Positions 11,938-19,709 of a DNA stretch of 64,000 nucleotides are shown here, piece after piece. The translations under genes and the position numbers were made by a program. The notes beneath the pieces are model-generated. The model saw only the letters and a program-made list of their open reading frames with translations, did not search any database and had not been told where the DNA came from. The stretch is from Vibrio gigantis (lineage in GTDB: Bacteria > Pseudomonadota > Gammaproteobacteria > Enterobacterales > Vibrionaceae), in contig NZ_AP025493.1 in the NCBI RefSeq assembly GCF_024347515.1, positions 1,426,001 to 1,490,000 of the forward strand, written 5' to 3'. Each line of letters starts with the position of its first letter. Positions within the stretch are counted from its first letter, which is position 1.

Positions 11938-12894
11938 ATGCTTGAGTTACCGTTGATTGCGAAGAGTGTAGTGAGTCATTTTCAGCAGTGCTTGCGAGAA
12001 GGTAAGGCATTAGAGCTCGATTATGCCGGAATAGAAGCACTCGCTGTTCAAGTGAGCATGCCATTCTCAATGGATACCTCACCTGCTCAATATGTCTCGT
12101 TCAATGTGTTTACTCAGTTCTTAGGGGGGTTGAGGAAGGTATTACCATCTGATGTATTTGTTTCTTCGTTGTTGGAGAGCGCTCAACGAGCTGCTCTTGA
12201 ACTCGATTTTTCCAACCTATCAGATCAAGGTTTTCTCTCCCTTTTCCCGTTTGAACAATGGTCAGTCGAATCGTCTCCACAGTCATTAAAGCTTTCATTT
12301 CTAGTATCTAATAGCTCGCTTAATTGTATTGAAGCCGAACTGTTTTTGATCGTTTATAGCCACGCCTATTTTAAAGCTCAGCAGACGGATATTGATAAGC
12401 CGATTCGTTACGACTTAGTTTCAGTGTCAGCGAGCACGTTAAATGAGTTGAGAATACAAACGGAAACGCCACAGTACTTAGGTCAAACTGAGACGTGCAT
12501 TTCGTATAACCCCATTGATCTAGATTGTTCTATCAAAGCGCTGTCAGCGGCTACGACTTCTGCCTTCAAGGTGACACAAGCATTACTTCCTTATATCGGC
12601 CGAGTAGATGTAGATTTGGTGATGTTTGGTCAGATAAACCGAATTGGTAAGCGCACAATCCAAAGGGCGCTTAGTGAAGAGGGGACGACCTTCCGAACCA
12701 TCAAAGAGGCTTTGTCTTTTGAATTCGCCAAGCGCGTTATGGCTGAGCAAGATTATTCGGTCTCAGATATTGCGCTTCACTTGGGATACGCAGATGCCTC
12801 ACAATTTATAAGAGCGTTTAAGCGAGCGAACGGAATAACACCGCACCAGTGGAGAAAGAGTAATAAAGGTATGCTTGATGGTATAAATTCATAA
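11938..12894 (+). CDS. AraC-family regulator
   Basis: A 318-aa cytoplasmic regulator. The N-terminal 200 residues resemble the OruR/ArgR-type sensing domain of AraC proteins (no cupin HxH motif is visible). The C-terminus holds the double helix-turn-helix, with VSDIALHLGYADASQFIRAF and GITPHQW as the second element. AAGGAA lies upstream of the ATG. It is divergent from the dipeptidase gene, which makes that gene a candidate target, and is 38 bp upstream of the pilin gene. Confidence 0.85.
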   Translation: MLELPLIAKSVVSHFQQCLREGKALELDYAGIEALAVQVSMPFSMDTSPAQYVSFNVFTQFLGGLRKVLPSDVFVSSLLESAQRAALELDFSNLSDQGFLSLFPFEQWSVESSPQSLKLSFLVSNSSLNCIEAELFLIVYSHAYFKAQQTDIDKPIRYDLVSVSASTLNELRIQTETPQYLGQTETCISYNPIDLDCSIKALSAATTSAFKVTQALLPYIGRVDVDLVMFGQINRIGKRTIQRALSEEGTTFRTIKEALSFEFAKRVMAEQDYSVSDIALHLGYADASQFIRAFKRANGITPHQWRKSNKGMLDGINS

Positions 12895-12932
12895 CCCTTC
12901 AATATATACTGTCTCTCATTCTATAACTTCAA

Positions 12933-13424
12933 ATGTTAACTATGAAAAGAATAAGTGGATTTACTCTGATTGAGCTAGTGGTAGCTATTGTGATCCTTGG
13001 CATTTTATCTGTGGTAGCAGCACCAAAATTTTTAGGACTTCAATCCGATGCCAGAGCGGCAGCGTTAAAAGGGCTTAGAGGTTCGATGGAAGGCGCTGCA
13101 GCAATTGTTTACGGTAAAGCTGCTGTAGCCGGTGTTGAAAATTTACCAGCTTCAAGTGGACAAGTCACAACAGTGGATGGCGTTGAAATCGATTTTGGTT
13201 ATCCAACTGCTTCAGAAAGCGGTATTGGAACAGCGGTTCAAGGGCTTAGTAGTGATAATAGCGATTGGAAGCAGCTAGGTGCTCATACTGAGGCTATTCC
13301 AAATGAAGTCATTGTCTATTCGTTTGAAAATGCACAAGAAAACGAAACTTGCGTTGTGATCTATCGTTCGAATGCTTCTGCGGGCGCACCCACCATTTTG
13401 TCGTCTGAAGCTGACTTGTGTTAA
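12933..13424 (+). CDS. type IV pilin-like protein (MSHA type)
   Basis: A 163-aa prepilin with a short basic leader and the prepilin peptidase motif G|FTLIELVVAIVILGILSVVAAPKF, including Glu+5, followed by the long hydrophobic helix. Two cysteines near the C-terminus (ETCVVIY and the final C) could close the D-region disulfide loop. It resembles Vibrio MshA-type major pilins, yet no pilus assembly genes are near. The start may be the ATG at 12933 or the one at 12942 (leader MKRISG). It is followed by its own terminator. Confidence 0.85.
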   Translation: MLTMKRISGFTLIELVVAIVILGILSVVAAPKFLGLQSDARAAALKGLRGSMEGAAAIVYGKAAVAGVENLPASSGQVTTVDGVEIDFGYPTASESGIGTAVQGLSSDNSDWKQLGAHTEAIPNEVIVYSFENAQENETCVVIYRSNASAGAPTILSSEADLC

Positions 13425-13450
13425 TGACTTAAGCTTACAAAATACTGAGA

Positions 13451-13477
13451 AAGGCCATCTTTATGATGGCCTTTTTT
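13451..13477 (+). terminator. terminator of the pilin gene
   Basis: AAGGCCATC and GATGGCCTT pair around TTTAT, followed by TTTT. Confidence 0.85.
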
Positions 13478-13601
13478 GTGTTTACTCGGTGACATATTGT
13501 GATTTCACTCCTCATTTTGTAAATCAATATTATGAACTTTAACGTGCGGCACTTAATGTTTGTGTTGTTTCTATTTTGCGTGGCTATTTCAGGAGTAAGG
13601 T

Positions 13602-14225
13602 ATGAGTTCGAATCAAATCAAAAATGTCGTGTTTGATGTGGGTAATGTCATTGTGCGTTGGTCACCTTTAGAAATTACTCACCTTACGTTTGGAAGCATC
13701 GCCGACCTGGAAACTCGCGCGCGTTCAATCTTTCAAAGTGCTATTTGGCTGGATTTGAATAAAGGGTTTTTGACCGAAAATGAGGCTAAGCTTCGTTATC
13801 AACAAGAACTCGATTTATCTCCATTAGAGTGTGACCGCTTGTTTTATTACGTTAAGAAAACGCAGATCTTACTGCATGGAACTGTCGATCTCATCAAGCG
13901 AGTAAAGTCTGCAGGTTATGGTGTTTACGCCCTTACCGACAACGTAGTTGAGATTGTTGAGTACCTAAAAAATACCTACGAATTTTGGCCGTTATTTGAT
14001 GGTGCGGCGGTTTCTGCTGAACTTGGCATGCTCAAGCCACAGCCCGAAATCTACCGCGCGCTGTTGAATAACAATGATCTCGAGGCTTCAGAAACGGTCT
14101 TCATTGATGATATGCCTTATAACGTAGAAGGGGCGAAAGCCGTGGGTATGGCTGGTATTCAGTTTGTAGATGCCGTTCAGTGTGAAAATAGTTTACGAGC
14201 GCTTGGCGTCAATTTGAACCTCTGA
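13602..14225 (+). CDS. HAD-superfamily phosphatase (YihX-like)
   Basis: A 207-aa soluble hydrolase. HAD motif I is FDVGNVIV near residue 12, where the first Asp is the nucleophile and the second position is Gly-Asn, as in the glucose-1-phosphatase YihX group. Motif II is ALTDN, motif III the Lys of MLKPQPEIY, and motif IV VFIDDMPYNVEGA. It probably removes phosphate from a small sugar or nucleotide. A strong AGGAG site precedes the ATG. The next gene begins 39 bp later on the same strand. Confidence 0.85.
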   Translation: MSSNQIKNVVFDVGNVIVRWSPLEITHLTFGSIADLETRARSIFQSAIWLDLNKGFLTENEAKLRYQQELDLSPLECDRLFYYVKKTQILLHGTVDLIKRVKSAGYGVYALTDNVVEIVEYLKNTYEFWPLFDGAAVSAELGMLKPQPEIYRALLNNNDLEASETVFIDDMPYNVEGAKAVGMAGIQFVDAVQCENSLRALGVNLNL

Positions 14226-14264
14226 CTACTGGGTGAAATATCTCTTAACTTGAGGATGTAGAAA

Positions 14265-15104
14265 ATGAAAAGATACCCATCTAAATCCATCGTTACATTT
14301 TTGTTTTTAACATTGTCGGTGCTGGTTTTAGTGGTTGCTGCCGTACTTCAAATTCGTGGTGAGCAGACGTGTGATGATTGCTACGAATCAGACAAAGGGC
14401 AGTTTAAATATGTCCTTTATAATGGAACGTCGCCCTCTGTTATTCCAAGCATTCATAACACCCTGTTGCTCAATCGAGTTCCTTTGATGAAAACGTTCGA
14501 ACTTGATTCTATACCGACAGTGACCATTAGAGTGTGGCGTGATCAAAAGGCTTATTTAGACGAGCAAGAACGAAGTATTGGATACCGATATGCGTTTTCT
14601 ACCGGGTATATCGAGCCTAAAAGTAATGAAATCAGGCTGCTCTATTTTGGCGGTGAAATTCATAAAACCGCTTTGCATGAGTTTGTACATTTGCTGACGT
14701 TGCAAGTAAATCCCAACTTTGCGAATAATCCGCGTTGGCTGTGGGAGGCTATCGCTATCTACAAGTCTGAAGACTATTGGTTTCACTTGAGTAACAGAAA
14801 TGCCATCAATCGCCGTTTCGATGGGCTGATTCAGGAGCTATACATTAACCCTAACACCAGTTCGGCGATTTATGAGGTTGGTTATACGATAGGGGAGTTT
14901 ATTGAGCATTCATGGGGGAACAGGGCGTTTGTAGACCTTATTAAGAGCAACGGTGATGTTTCAAAACTTACTGAACAGCCGCTAGAGTCCCTGTTTTCTG
15001 ATTGGGAGAAGTTCGTTAAAACGACGTATTTGAATGCCCCGCAAAGTGAGTATGAAAAAGCCATGGATCAAAGTCCATTTGAAAGCCGGGAAGAGAGCGA
15101 TTAA
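14265..15104 (+). CDS. membrane-anchored HExxH metallopeptidase-like protein
   Basis: A 279-aa protein with an N-terminal membrane segment or uncleaved signal (residues about 8-28) and a periplasmic body. The zinc motif HEFVH occurs near residue 140 (TALHEFVHLLTLQ), and about 20 residues later RWLWEAIAIY supplies a Glu in the position of the third ligand, the arrangement of gluzincin (peptidase MA-like) proteins. A cysteine pair CDDC follows the anchor. The substrate is unknown. It is probably co-transcribed with the HAD gene and ends at a strong terminator. Confidence 0.7.
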   Translation: MKRYPSKSIVTFLFLTLSVLVLVVAAVLQIRGEQTCDDCYESDKGQFKYVLYNGTSPSVIPSIHNTLLLNRVPLMKTFELDSIPTVTIRVWRDQKAYLDEQERSIGYRYAFSTGYIEPKSNEIRLLYFGGEIHKTALHEFVHLLTLQVNPNFANNPRWLWEAIAIYKSEDYWFHLSNRNAINRRFDGLIQELYINPNTSSAIYEVGYTIGEFIEHSWGNRAFVDLIKSNGDVSKLTEQPLESLFSDWEKFVKTTYLNAPQSEYEKAMDQSPFESREESD

Positions 15105-15140
15105 AAAAAGGCGATGTTGAATCATAAACATCGCCTTTTT
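15105..15140 (+). terminator. terminator of the HAD/metallopeptidase unit
   Basis: AAAAAGGCGATGTT and AACATCGCCTTTTT form a 14-bp stem with an 8-nt loop. Confidence 0.9.
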
Positions 15141-15177
15141 ATTGTCTATAGTCTCGCTTGTTGCTACGAGTCTGACG

Positions 15178-15780
15178 CTAGCTGTTGTCGTTTGTCTGTT
15201 CAGCATTCAAGTGTCGAATCAGCTTTGCTGGTGTGCCGCCGTATAAGCAGTCTGGAGGCACATCACTGTTGACCACAGAGCTCGCTGCGATAACAGAGCG
15301 AGCGCCAATCGTCACGCCTTGGTTAATCACAGAGTTTCCACCAATCCAGACATCATCTTCGATTGTGATAGGTAGACAAAACGTTTCCCACTTACGACGA
15401 CTGAGGTGGCTTAGCGAGTGAGAGGCCGTGTAAAACTGGACACTTGGCCCAACCAATACATTGTTGCCTATTTTGATGTTGGAGCCGTCAAGCATCACCA
15501 CATTCATGTTGATGAAGGTGTCGTCACCAATCTCGATGGTTTTACCAAACTCACAGTGAAAGGGAGGGCGGACAATGCTGCTTCCTACCTTACCAAACAG
15601 GTTGGCTTGCAGGCTTGGCTGCTGAGACGCATCTGTACAGTGATTGAAATCTGACAGTGCCTTGCTAGCATGAGTGCGCATTTGGTCTATTTCATCGTCT
15701 GCGCCATCAAAAACCTCGCCGGATAGCATTTTTTCGAGTTCTGTTTTCGTTTTCATTGTTTGCATCTTACTCGTCAACAT
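15178..15780 (-). CDS. left-handed beta-helix acetyltransferase (Maa/NodL type)
   Basis: A 200-aa hexapeptide-repeat O-acetyltransferase. The N-terminal Maa-like helix reads TKTELEKMLSGEVFDGADDEI. The beta-helix follows (NIKIGNNVLVGPSVQFY, ITIEDDVWIGGNSVINQGVTIG), with the catalytic His in TASHSLS and the C-terminal PAKLI. It is predicted to transfer acetyl from acetyl-CoA to a sugar. The start is unsure: the Met at 15756 would give the family-typical N-terminus. A second, distinct member lies at 56701. Confidence 0.88.
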   Translation of the reverse strand: MLTSKMQTMKTKTELEKMLSGEVFDGADDEIDQMRTHASKALSDFNHCTDASQQPSLQANLFGKVGSSIVRPPFHCEFGKTIEIGDDTFINMNVVMLDGSNIKIGNNVLVGPSVQFYTASHSLSHLSRRKWETFCLPITIEDDVWIGGNSVINQGVTIGARSVIAASSVVNSDVPPDCLYGGTPAKLIRHLNAEQTNDNS

Positions 15781-15811
15781 TGATATTAGAATACGGATAA
15801 ACGGACATAAA

Positions 15812-15839
15812 AAAAGAGAAAAGCCTCAGCCTTTCTCTT
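15812..15839 (-). terminator. terminator of add
   Basis: On the minus strand AAGAGAAA and TTTCTCTT flank a 10-nt loop and are followed by a T-run, 40 bp after the add stop codon. Confidence 0.7.
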
Positions 15840-15880
15840 CCTATTTTGTAACTTCAAGTTAGCTTAGCTTGCCGAACTAA

Positions 15881-16879
15881 TTAGATTTGCTCTACGAAAC
15901 CCATTAGGTGCTGTTTCACTTCGTCTGAAGCAAAAGCGCTGTCGACAGAGTACTTGTAGATTTCTACGTAATCTTCTTTAGTTAGGCTAAAAGTTTCACA
16001 TACACGCTTAACTTCGTTAGTCATGGTTGTGTTCGACACAGTACGGTTGTCTGTGTTGATGGTTACAACGATGCCATCTTTTTGGAATTTAGCAATTGGG
16101 TGGTCACCAAACTTATGGATACACTTTGTTTGCACGTTACTTGTTGGGCAAGTTTCAAGTGCGACTTGCTTCTCTTTCACGATGTTGTATGCGTCTTCGT
16201 TGCCTTGGATGTGAACACCGTGGCCGATACGTTCAGCGTCTAGCATAGTTACTGCATCGTAAACGTTCTGACCATGCCATTGCTCGCCAGCGTGTACTGT
16301 TACATGGTAGCCTTGTTCGATTGCGTACTGCGTGTACTCAGGGAATTCAGCACAGAAACCTGGCTTTTCACCGCCTGCAATATCAAATGCTACCACGCCT
16401 TTACCAAGGTATGGTTTGCCTGCGTCAATCACGTCTTTGATAGAGTCTTTAGGGAACATACGCAGCACAGACATGATGTAGTTGCCCTTGATGTCGTATT
16501 TCTCTTCTGCACGCTTCATGCCTTTCACAGCACTTGCAATGATCGCATCAAGAGACAAGCCCTTGTTTACGTGCAGGATTGGGGCAAAGCGAACTTCTAG
16601 GTACTTAACGTTTTCTAGTGCCGCATCTTCGTAAAGCTCAAAAGAGATACGTTCAATCGCTTCTTCAGTTTGCATTACTTTTAATGGTAGCGCGAAACAA
16701 GCTAGGTACTCGTCTAGGTCTTTACAATCTTCAGGCACAGTAAGAGATTTAACAACCGCATCGCGGTCTTCTGGTAGCTCGATATCGTATTGTTTTGCTA
16801 ATTCAATGATCGTGTCTGGACGAACGCTTCCGTCTAAGTGGCAGTGTAAATCAATCTTTGGCAGTGCTAGAAAATCCAT
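15881..16879 (-). CDS. add: adenosine deaminase
   Basis: A cytoplasmic zinc enzyme (332 aa) that converts adenosine and deoxyadenosine to inosine forms in purine salvage. Motifs seen: [12 protein letters not shown] (the HxH zinc ligands), FDIAGGE, HAGE with the catalytic Glu, RIGHGV, and [10 protein letters not shown] with the last metal Asp. The canonical dipeptide is SDDP or NTDDP; here it reads NTDN. AAGGA precedes the ATG. It is divergent from the LysR gene at 17000, so that regulator may act on add. Confidence 0.95.
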   Translation of the reverse strand: MDFLALPKIDLHCHLDGSVRPDTIIELAKQYDIELPEDRDAVVKSLTVPEDCKDLDEYLACFALPLKVMQTEEAIERISFELYEDAALENVKYLEVRFAPILHVNKGLSLDAIIASAVKGMKRAEEKYDIKGNYIMSVLRMFPKDSIKDVIDAGKPYLGKGVVAFDIAGGEKPGFCAEFPEYTQYAIEQGYHVTVHAGEQWHGQNVYDAVTMLDAERIGHGVHIQGNEDAYNIVKEKQVALETCPTSNVQTKCIHKFGDHPIAKFQKDGIVVTINTDNRTVSNTTMTNEVKRVCETFSLTKEDYVEIYKYSVDSAFASDEVKQHLMGFVEQI

Positions 16880-16999
16880 GAGTATTCCTTAGTTCTATTA
16901 TTATTTGAGCGTGTTAACTCACATGCTCTCAATTTATCAAGAACATGATATGATTAAAAGTGACTAATAATCATCATTAATCTGAATCTTAGGAATATC

Positions 17000-17935
17000 A
17001 TGGTAGATGTTAAGAGCTTACTCAAGTGCGACATGAACTTACTGCTTTGTTTACACGTTTTATTGGAAGAACGCAGTGTGAGCAAAACTGCCGAGAGGTT
17101 GTTCCTTAGCCAATCTGCGGTCAGTAAGCAATTAACTAAACTACGAGCTTTGTTTGATGACCCTCTATTTGAGCGCGAATCGAAAGGGCTTTTTCCTACT
17201 CCTAAGGCCTCTTCGTTAGCACCTAAAATTCATCAAATCCTTCTTCAAGTCGAGCAGTTAACTGTCCCTGATGTTTTCGATGCCAAGGGCAGTGAGAGAA
17301 CGTTTAATATTGATCTTGTTGAAACCGCTTATACCGCAATTTATCCTAAATTTATGCCTAACGCGCTGTCAGATGCGCCGAACATTACGGTAAATAGCAA
17401 AACTTGGAGCAGCGAAACCTTCAAGCGTTTGTTAAAGCGAGAGGTTGATTTTGGTATCGGCATTTTTGAGCTTGATGAGCGTGCTAGTACGCACATTCAA
17501 AACATCCCTTCGGAATTAAATTACGTTGAATTACTGCAAGATTATTCGGTTTGTTTGATGCGTAATGATCACCCTGCACTTGAAGAGGAGTGGGATCTAC
17601 AAACGTTCCTGAAATATCGCCATATCCAGTTGGTTACAGGGGGAGCGGGTGATTGGCTATTGATGGAAGTGCTAAATTCCAAGCAGCTTGAAATCAACAA
17701 AGCCGCTAATGTTTCAGACATCACTAGTGCAATTAAGCTGTGTAAGCAGAGTGATTTGTTGATGTGTTATCCGTACAACTCGGTACGTGATTACATTGAT
17801 AGTGGAGAGTTAGTGATGAAGCCCGTCCCGGTCGATTTGGTGCCAGGAGGCTTGTTCTTGCTTTGGCATAAATACTTCGATTCAGAGCCGAGCCACCGTT
17901 GGCTGAGAGAATTGATTGTTGAGCAAACCCGTTAA
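17000..17935 (+). CDS. LysR-family regulator
   Basis: A 311-aa regulator with an N-terminal winged helix-turn-helix (MNLLLCLHVLLEERSVSKTA, LSQSAVSKQLTKLR) and a substrate-binding-like effector domain. TTAGGAA lies before the ATG. It is divergent from add (120 bp) and is followed 151 bp later, on the same strand and without an obvious terminator, by the glutamate-cysteine ligase operon. Either unit could be its target. Confidence 0.9.
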   Translation: MVDVKSLLKCDMNLLLCLHVLLEERSVSKTAERLFLSQSAVSKQLTKLRALFDDPLFERESKGLFPTPKASSLAPKIHQILLQVEQLTVPDVFDAKGSERTFNIDLVETAYTAIYPKFMPNALSDAPNITVNSKTWSSETFKRLLKREVDFGIGIFELDERASTHIQNIPSELNYVELLQDYSVCLMRNDHPALEEEWDLQTFLKYRHIQLVTGGAGDWLLMEVLNSKQLEINKAANVSDITSAIKLCKQSDLLMCYPYNSVRDYIDSGELVMKPVPVDLVPGGLFLLWHKYFDSEPSHRWLRELIVEQTR

Positions 17936-18020
17936 TAAGGCTATGGGCTCATGTCTCCTTGCTTGTGTGAATTCATAGCGGACAAAAAAGTAATCTAAAT
18001 ATTTTCTATTTTTTTCGCGT

Positions 18021-18087
18021 TTATTTCGTCTTTTCAAAGTTGGCCACGTCTTAACTACGTTGTTATGGCTTTTTTAAGACGAAATAA
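18021..18087 (+). promoter_or_regulatory. structured leader of the thiol-ligase operon (two exclusive hairpins)
   Basis: TTATTTCGTCTT (18021-18032) is a perfect inverted repeat of AAGACGAAATAA (18076-18087), whose last base is the A of the start codon. A second arm, CGTCTTAA (18047-18054), pairs with TTAAGACG (18074-18081), using the same right arm. Only one pairing can form at a time, and both bury the region where a ribosome would bind. No good Shine-Dalgarno sequence is seen. The arms could equally be operator half-sites in DNA. Confidence 0.55.
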
Positions 18088-19703
18088 TGAAAACAAACGA
18101 AATAAGACCGACGGAAGCGTATTGGGCTTCCATCCTCAAAAATGAACAAGTACGTGCTTCATTGGTTGATATCCGTCGTGGCATTGAGCGAGAGCTGATC
18201 CGTACTCAGTCTACGGGTGATATGTCTCATCATGCTCATCCGAGCGCTCTTGGCTCGGCACTGACACACCCATATATCACAACCGACTTCGCGGAAGCAC
18301 AGCTTGAGTTAGTAACTCCTGCAATGAACGATCGCAGTGCCACCTTTCACTCCCTAGCGTCTCTACATCACTTTGTCGCTATGCACTTACCAAAAGGCGA
18401 AAGCTTATGGGGAGCCAGCATGCCGCCCAAGCTCCCGGTTGATGAAGCTATTCGTATTGCAGATTATGGCAATTCTAATGCTGGGATGCTGAAAAAGCGC
18501 TACCGCGAAGGACTAGCAAATCGCTATGGCAAACGAATGCAGGTTATCTCTGGTATTCACTACAATTTTTCGCTGCCAGAAGCTTTCTGGACTGCGCTAT
18601 ACGATCATCAACAGCGTATAGATGGAAGCGTCAGTGAACAGACCCTAGAAGAGTTTGTATCAGAGCGCTACTTTCACATGATCCGCAATATATTACGTCA
18701 TGGCTGGCTTGTTCCTTATCTATTTGGCGCATCTCCTGCGGCCGACAAAAGCTATCTATTAGGGCAAAAACATAGCCTTGAAGTGTTTGACGAAGATACG
18801 TATTTCTTGCCTTGGGCGACCTCACTGCGGATTAGTAATTTAGGGTATAGCAGTGATGAACAGTCTTCTTATCCCGTCAGCTTTAACAATCGACAGCAAT
18901 ATTTAGCCGATTTGTATAACGCCCTCACTCGGCCAAGCGAGCGCTATCAAAACCTTAGTTCATCTCAACAAATGAATGGTTCGGTACTACAACTAGAGAA
19001 TGAGCTCTATGGCTCTGTTCGCCCTAAAATCGTTAATGATCATTTACGTCCTTTATATGCCATGTGTCACTACGGTGTGCAGTATGTTGAGCTCCGCAGT
19101 ATGGATAACAACCCTTACTTGCCATTAGGCATCAGTGCTGAGCAAAGCTACTTCTTAGACATGTTATTAGTCTACAGCGCGCTCGCACCAAGCCCGGAGT
19201 TGACTGAGGAAGAGCGCCGAATTGTGACTCAACGCCAAGAGCTCGTGGCGACTCAAGGTCGTAAGCCAGGGCTGATGTTACCAACATTATCTGGCGATGT
19301 TTCTCTTGAGGATCTTGGCTCTGACTTGATGGATTCTCTTCATCAGATAGCCAAAGATTTTGACGCGACGTTTGAGACTGATTCATTTACCTCGAGCCTT
19401 CACCATGAGCGTAAAAAGTTGCACAACAGTGACTTAACACCATCCGCTCAGATACTTGCAGATATGAAAGAGCAAGGTGTTAGTCACAAGGCCTTAATAC
19501 ATCGCCTTTCAGACGAACACTTGGCAACCCATCGTCGACATCGTGTTGCTGAAAAAGAAATGGCGAATTTGCACGCATTGGTTAATCAGTCACTGTTCAA
19601 ACAACACCTGATGGAACAGCACCAGGAGATTAGCTTTGATTCATTTTTGGAGCAGCACAATCAATTGCAGCGAGACTGCCAATTTCAAGAGGCAATAAAG
19701 TAG
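18087..19703 (+). CDS. glutamate-cysteine ligase, GshA type (operon with exporter)
   Basis: A 538-aa ATP-dependent ligase of the proteobacterial GshA class that joins the glutamate side-chain carboxylate to cysteine. Family blocks are intact: RRGIERELIR (E34, E36), HPSALGSALTHPYITTDFAEA, MQVISGIHYNFSLPEAFW, LVPYLFGASPA, VLQLENELYGSVRPK, VELRSMDNNPYLPLG and GRKPGLMLP. It is about 20 residues longer than E. coli GshA. It heads an operon with two ABC half-exporters (6-bp gap) and a eukaryotic-type glutathione synthetase, unlike the usual solitary gshA. The acceptor amino acid may be cysteine or a relative. I leave the symbol blank because this is probably a second copy. Confidence 0.9.
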   Translation: MKTNEIRPTEAYWASILKNEQVRASLVDIRRGIERELIRTQSTGDMSHHAHPSALGSALTHPYITTDFAEAQLELVTPAMNDRSATFHSLASLHHFVAMHLPKGESLWGASMPPKLPVDEAIRIADYGNSNAGMLKKRYREGLANRYGKRMQVISGIHYNFSLPEAFWTALYDHQQRIDGSVSEQTLEEFVSERYFHMIRNILRHGWLVPYLFGASPAADKSYLLGQKHSLEVFDEDTYFLPWATSLRISNLGYSSDEQSSYPVSFNNRQQYLADLYNALTRPSERYQNLSSSQQMNGSVLQLENELYGSVRPKIVNDHLRPLYAMCHYGVQYVELRSMDNNPYLPLGISAEQSYFLDMLLVYSALAPSPELTEEERRIVTQRQELVATQGRKPGLMLPTLSGDVSLEDLGSDLMDSLHQIAKDFDATFETDSFTSSLHHERKKLHNSDLTPSAQILADMKEQGVSHKALIHRLSDEHLATHRRHRVAEKEMANLHALVNQSLFKQHLMEQHQEISFDSFLEQHNQLQRDCQFQEAIK

Positions 19704-19709
19704 CGAGTT

